A stretch of 64,000 bases of DNA, taken from contig NZ_RBKS01000001.1 in NCBI RefSeq assembly GCF_003634555.1, positions 2,728,001 to 2,792,000 of the forward strand. The letters run 5' to 3'. Each line of letters begins with the position of its first letter. Position 1 is the stretch's first letter. The translations under genes and the position numbers were made by a program. The DNA is from Frondihabitans australicus. Lineage in GTDB: Bacteria > Actinomycetota > Actinomycetes > Actinomycetales > Microbacteriaceae. Shown here piece by piece: positions 61,082 to 64,000 of this stretch. The notes below the pieces were generated by a model. That model was not told the origin of the DNA. It saw only the letters and a program-made list of their open reading frames with translations, and ran no database searches.

Positions 61082-62976
61082 GACATCGGCGCCCCACTCG
61101 CGCTGAACGCGGTCTTGACCTCGGTCGTGGACGTGATGCCGTAGGTGGTCGACACCGGCGAGAGGAACTTCGGCGGTGCTTCGAAGGCGAGGCGCGGGTC
61201 GTACGAGTAGTTCTTCGTGTAGCCGGTGTTCACCGTGCCGTTGCCGCCCGACGTCGCGACCGGGCCACGGTACTTCTGCACGATGGAGCCGTAGACGTTC
61301 AGGTTGCCCTTGGGGTTGCCCGAGTCGGCCGAGTAGTTCTCGACGGTGAACGAGTGCGCGACCGACATGATGGCGGCGTCGATGGTGCGGTCCGACTGGG
61401 ACTCGTCGAGCAGCGCGTTCGTGTGCTGCGTCGTGCCCGTGCAGGTGGCCGGCTTCTTGCTCGTGCCGCAGGAGTAGGTGTAGGTCGTCGTGTAGTTGCC
61501 GATGGGGTTGTACACGTAGACGTTGTTCTGACCGATGAGGCCGAGCAGGTCGTTCGCCGCGGTCGCCGTGTCGTAGGTGATGTCGCCCGTGATGTAGACG
61601 TAGTTGTTGGCCGCGATCGTGACGTCGCCGTTCACCGTGCCCTGCACGAACGCGTCGCCGTTCTTGCAGCTGTACGACGTGCTCGACGGCGCCGTCTCGT
61701 TGACGGCCGGGAATCCGACCCCGTTGCCGACGGTCGAGCCGTCCGCGCCCGTGCAGGTGTAGTTCTGCGGGAGGCCCGCCGAGGTGAAGAACTTCGAATT
61801 GCCGGGGCCGGTCTTGGCCGACGTGTTCGGGTAGTTCGGGTCGGTGGACGTGGTCGGGACGTTCTGGACGTAGACGAGGTTCTGCGGGACGACGTTGAAC
61901 GTCTGGCCGCCGGGGCTTCCGAGGGTGTTGCCCGCCGACGTGTAGCCGGGGGTGCCGCACTGCGAGCTGACCGATCCCGAGGTCGCGGGGCTGCCGGCGA
62001 TGTTGGTGTACTGCGTCCACGGCGAGTAGACGGTCCAGGTGCCGTCGCCGTTGAAGGTGAACGTCGTCGGGCCGGTGTAGAGGCAGCCGGGGCGCGGGAC
62101 CGTCGAGGCGGTGAGGTCGCTCCGCGTCTCCTGGATCAGCGAGCCGATGGTCGACGGCATCTGAAGAAGGGGCGTGTAGGTGGGCTTGCTGATGCCGAAC
62201 GTCGGCGTGCTGTTGCAGCCGGAGGGCACGACGTAGCCGTTCGGCACGGTGCTCGTCGGGGCCGAGGTGGTGACGGTGTTGTTGAACGTCGAGCCGCAGA
62301 CCGTCAGAGTGTCGTTGCTGTGGACCGGACCGGAGATCGTGTCGCCCGCGGCGAACTGGATGATGCTGCACTTCGACGAGAGGCTGGCCGCCCACTGGTA
62401 GGTCGACGTGGTGGGGCATCCCGTCGTCGAGGTGGCGGGATCTCCGAACTCCATGTCGGTGAAGTACATGTAGTCGAGGAAGCCCGACTGCTTGAGGCTG
62501 GCGACCACCGTGCGCGTCGTCGTGCCGACCTTGCCCGTGGACTGGACGCGGAGGACGCCCGTCTTCGAGTACTGCGTGTTGTCGACGGCGTAGCGGTAGC
62601 TGGGGCCGGTCGCGTTGGACGGATCGACGGGCTCCCACGACACGAAGGCGGGGTTGTTGTTCGTGCTCGTGAAGGTGCTGTCCTTGCTGAACGCCGAGGC
62701 CGTGGTGCCGTACTGGCTGTAGCTGTTGTCGTTGGCGAGCTTGGCCTGGTAGTCCTCGACGCCCGCGTAGGCGGCCTGGCCGGCCGCGACCCAGTTCACG
62801 TCGGTCTGAGCCTTCGTGGTGCCCGAGACCGAGACGGTGACGACCGTCGCGCTCATGAGGAGCAGGGCGGCGCCGAAGATGAGGACGGTGGCGAGGGCCA
62901 TGCCACGCTCGTCGGACCGGTCGCCGAGCAGACGGGCGAGGCGACGCCCGATTCGAAAGCGGAGGAAGGTGATCAT
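61078..62976 (-). CDS. PilX-like large pilin-associated protein
   Basis: 632 residues. DERGMALATVLIFGAALLLMSATVV (residues about 22-47) is a PilX-type N-terminal helix with a weak prepilin site. The remaining 580 residues are Ser/Thr/Asn/Gly-rich, with SGPVHSNDTLTVCGSTFNN and many paired cysteines (about 12 in all), suggesting a beta-rich extracellular protein with disulphides. By analogy with PilX/PilY1 partners it could be a tip or priming component or an adhesin. Overlaps the next minor pilin and pilD by 4 bases. Confidence 0.7.
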   Translation of the reverse strand: MITFLRFRIGRRLARLLGDRSDERGMALATVLIFGAALLLMSATVVTVSVSGTTKAQTDVNWVAAGQAAYAGVEDYQAKLANDNSYSQYGTTASAFSKDSTFTSTNNNPAFVSWEPVDPSNATGPSYRYAVDNTQYSKTGVLRVQSTGKVGTTTRTVVASLKQSGFLDYMYFTDMEFGDPATSTTGCPTTSTYQWAASLSSKCSIIQFAAGDTISGPVHSNDTLTVCGSTFNNTVTTSAPTSTVPNGYVVPSGCNSTPTFGISKPTYTPLLQMPSTIGSLIQETRSDLTASTVPRPGCLYTGPTTFTFNGDGTWTVYSPWTQYTNIAGSPATSGSVSSQCGTPGYTSAGNTLGSPGGQTFNVVPQNLVYVQNVPTTSTDPNYPNTSAKTGPGNSKFFTSAGLPQNYTCTGADGSTVGNGVGFPAVNETAPSSTSYSCKNGDAFVQGTVNGDVTIAANNYVYITGDITYDTATAANDLLGLIGQNNVYVYNPIGNYTTTYTYSCGTSKKPATCTGTTQHTNALLDESQSDRTIDAAIMSVAHSFTVENYSADSGNPKGNLNVYGSIVQKYRGPVATSGGNGTVNTGYTKNYSYDPRLAFEAPPKFLSPVSTTYGITSTTEVKTAFSASGAPMS

Positions 62977-63680
62977 TGGGCTGTCCTGGAGACATTCAGG
63001 TTGGGGAGGCCGACGATGTTGGTCAGCAGCGTGGACTGGCTGGCCGTGTTGGCCGTTCCGACCTGGAGGTTGACCTGCACGGCCGCGATGGCCGCGACGT
63101 TGGGGACGGCGCCGTTCGACATGGTGATCGCAGCGTTGTTCGTGTCGATGTACGTGAACAGGTTGGGGCCGCCGGCCGAGGGCAGCACGATCGGCGAGGC
63201 GACGACGCGGGTGGTCGCCGGCGTCGAGTTCGTGGACGGGAAGACGTAGTAGCCGTTCGTGAGCGTCGGCTGCCAGGTCTGCTCGATGAGGCTGGTGCCC
63301 GAGACGCTGAACTGCACCATCTCGGGCGACGAGGCCGACGTCGACGAGGTGTTGATGCTCGTGTAGAGGAGCATCGTGTTGGAGCCGGCCGTCGCGAATG
63401 CGGGCGCGGGCGCCGTCTGGTTGGCGACGCCGTTGGTGACCGCCCCGCGGATCACACGCGTGAGCTCGTTGATGCCGTTCGACGCGGAACCGGTGGTGTT
63501 GGTGATCTGCTTGTTCGTGACGCTCGCCGTGTTGGCGCTGACGAAGAAGCCGACGGTCATGGCGAGCAGGATCGAGAAGACCATCATGGCCACCAGCAGC
63601 TCGACGAGCGAGATTCCGCGATCCTGCGCCCGGTCGGAGCCGGTGACGGTCGCGAGGCGGCGACGGAAGGCGGCGATCAC
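62973..63680 (-). CDS. Minor pilin, PilW/PulJ-like
   Basis: 235 residues from a GTG. DRGISLVELLVAMMVFSILLAMTVGFF is a class III prepilin signal: cleavage after the glycine, and glutamate at +5 of the mature chain. The rest is a Ser/Thr/Ala-rich pilin head with ANTASVTNKQITNTTGSASNGINELTRVIR. PilW-like minor pilins prime pilus assembly. Its start overlaps the preceding gene's stop by 4 bases. Confidence 0.82.
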   Translation of the reverse strand: MIAAFRRRLATVTGSDRAQDRGISLVELLVAMMVFSILLAMTVGFFVSANTASVTNKQITNTTGSASNGINELTRVIRGAVTNGVANQTAPAPAFATAGSNTMLLYTSINTSSTSASSPEMVQFSVSGTSLIEQTWQPTLTNGYYVFPSTNSTPATTRVVASPIVLPSAGGPNLFTYIDTNNAAITMSNGAVPNVAAIAAVQVNLQVGTANTASQSTLLTNIVGLPNLNVSRTAQ

Positions 63681-64000
63681 GGGGTCACCCCGCGCGGGTC
63701 GAGGGTGACGGTGCTGTCGCTGTTGACGACGCCCGCCGTCTTGACGGACGACGGCTTCACCACGATGAGCGCAGCTGTGGTGATGCGCCACGTGCCGAAC
63801 GGGAGGGCGATGACGGGCGAGCCGGAAAGGGATCCGAAGCTGTAGGTGACGGCCGTCGAGCAGCCCGGGTCGCCGTTGGCGCTCGTGTTGACCTGGGTCG
63901 CCTGCAGGCTCAGCGTGCCAGACAGGGCGGGGAGCTGCACGACGCCCATCGGCACGTTGATCGTCGCCGTGCCGCCGGGCGAGGTCGGAGCCTGGAAGCT
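63677..64000 (-). CDS. Pilus operon protein, C-terminal part (5' end outside window)
   Basis: 107 residues are visible, starting in an open frame at the window edge (FQAPTSPGGTATINVPMGV) and ending VTLDPRGVTP. It is Thr/Ser/Val-rich with beta-strand patterning and has two cysteines at most (DPGCSTAV). Given its place before the PilW-like gene it is probably a minor pilin of the PilV type or another exported pilus component. The N-terminal signal is not in view. Confidence 0.6.
   Translation of the reverse strand, partial: SFQAPTSPGGTATINVPMGVVQLPALSGTLSLQATQVNTSANGDPGCSTAVTYSFGSLSGSPVIALPFGTWRITTAALIVVKPSSVKTAGVVNSDSTVTLDPRGVTP

Noticed and set aside
60248-62995. 915-codon open frame that seems to fuse prepilin peptidase to a long upstream part
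   Set aside because: The upstream part is a shadow of the PilX-like gene in another frame; the peptidase starts at the ATG at 61081.

Overview
The window is a GC-rich actinobacterial chromosome segment, most likely from the Microbacteriaceae. The evidence is the gene order (tsa/alr/glm block, split spc and alpha operons, GuaB2 beside GuaB3), the GTG-rich starts, the twin CIRCE boxes before groES and the DUF3817, DUF4190 and KhtTU-type genes. This assignment rests on gene order and protein character, not on a database search. I see no insertion sequence, prophage, CRISPR array, rRNA or tRNA gene. Almost every gene is housekeeping and most are on the minus strand.

Layout. 1-5.9 kb: the 3' part of a sortase-anchored surface protein, converging on and overlapping a PcrA helicase gene, then a glycerophosphodiester phosphodiesterase and a divergent YccA/BI-1 membrane protein. 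5.9-17.5 kb: GMP synthase, DUF3817, SURF1, a KhtTU-like K+/H+ antiporter pair, GlpD, GuaB3, GuaB2, an acetyltransferase, a degenerate SGNH protein and groES with two CIRCE operators. 17.6-29.6 kb: a THUMP-like methyltransferase, a DUF4190 protein, then a tight operon read glmS-acpS-alr-alr-tsaE-tsaB-rimI-tsaD (amino sugar, carrier protein, D-alanine, and tRNA t6A synthesis), with coaA and glmM beside it.

29.6-56.6 kb: ribosomal and translation genes, read right to left: rpsL-rpsG-fusA-tuf, then a small island (MT0933-like protein, topoisomerase IB, DarT-like ADP-ribosyltransferase), then the S10-spc-alpha set from rpsJ to rplQ, truA, and rplM-rpsI-glmM. A LytR-CpsA-Psr gene sits in reverse orientation between map and infA. 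rpsZ (S14) and rpsD (S4) are missing from their common places, and many of the longer gaps carry RNA hairpins. Several ribosomal proteins carry long disordered tails (S3, S5, S9, L15, L17, L29).

56.6-64 kb: a small membrane protein, a structured intergenic region, and a type IV pilus operon (minor pilins, a 632-residue PilX-like protein, prepilin peptidase, PilM, PilN, PilO) that runs off the right edge.

The most interesting points are the DarT-like toxin-fold gene without a visible DarG, an octamer (GMTCCTGC) that is repeatedly used against the strong codon bias, the structured gap after pilO, the degenerate enzymes (SGNH, GuaB3, first Alr), and the RG-rich tails on S3 and S5.
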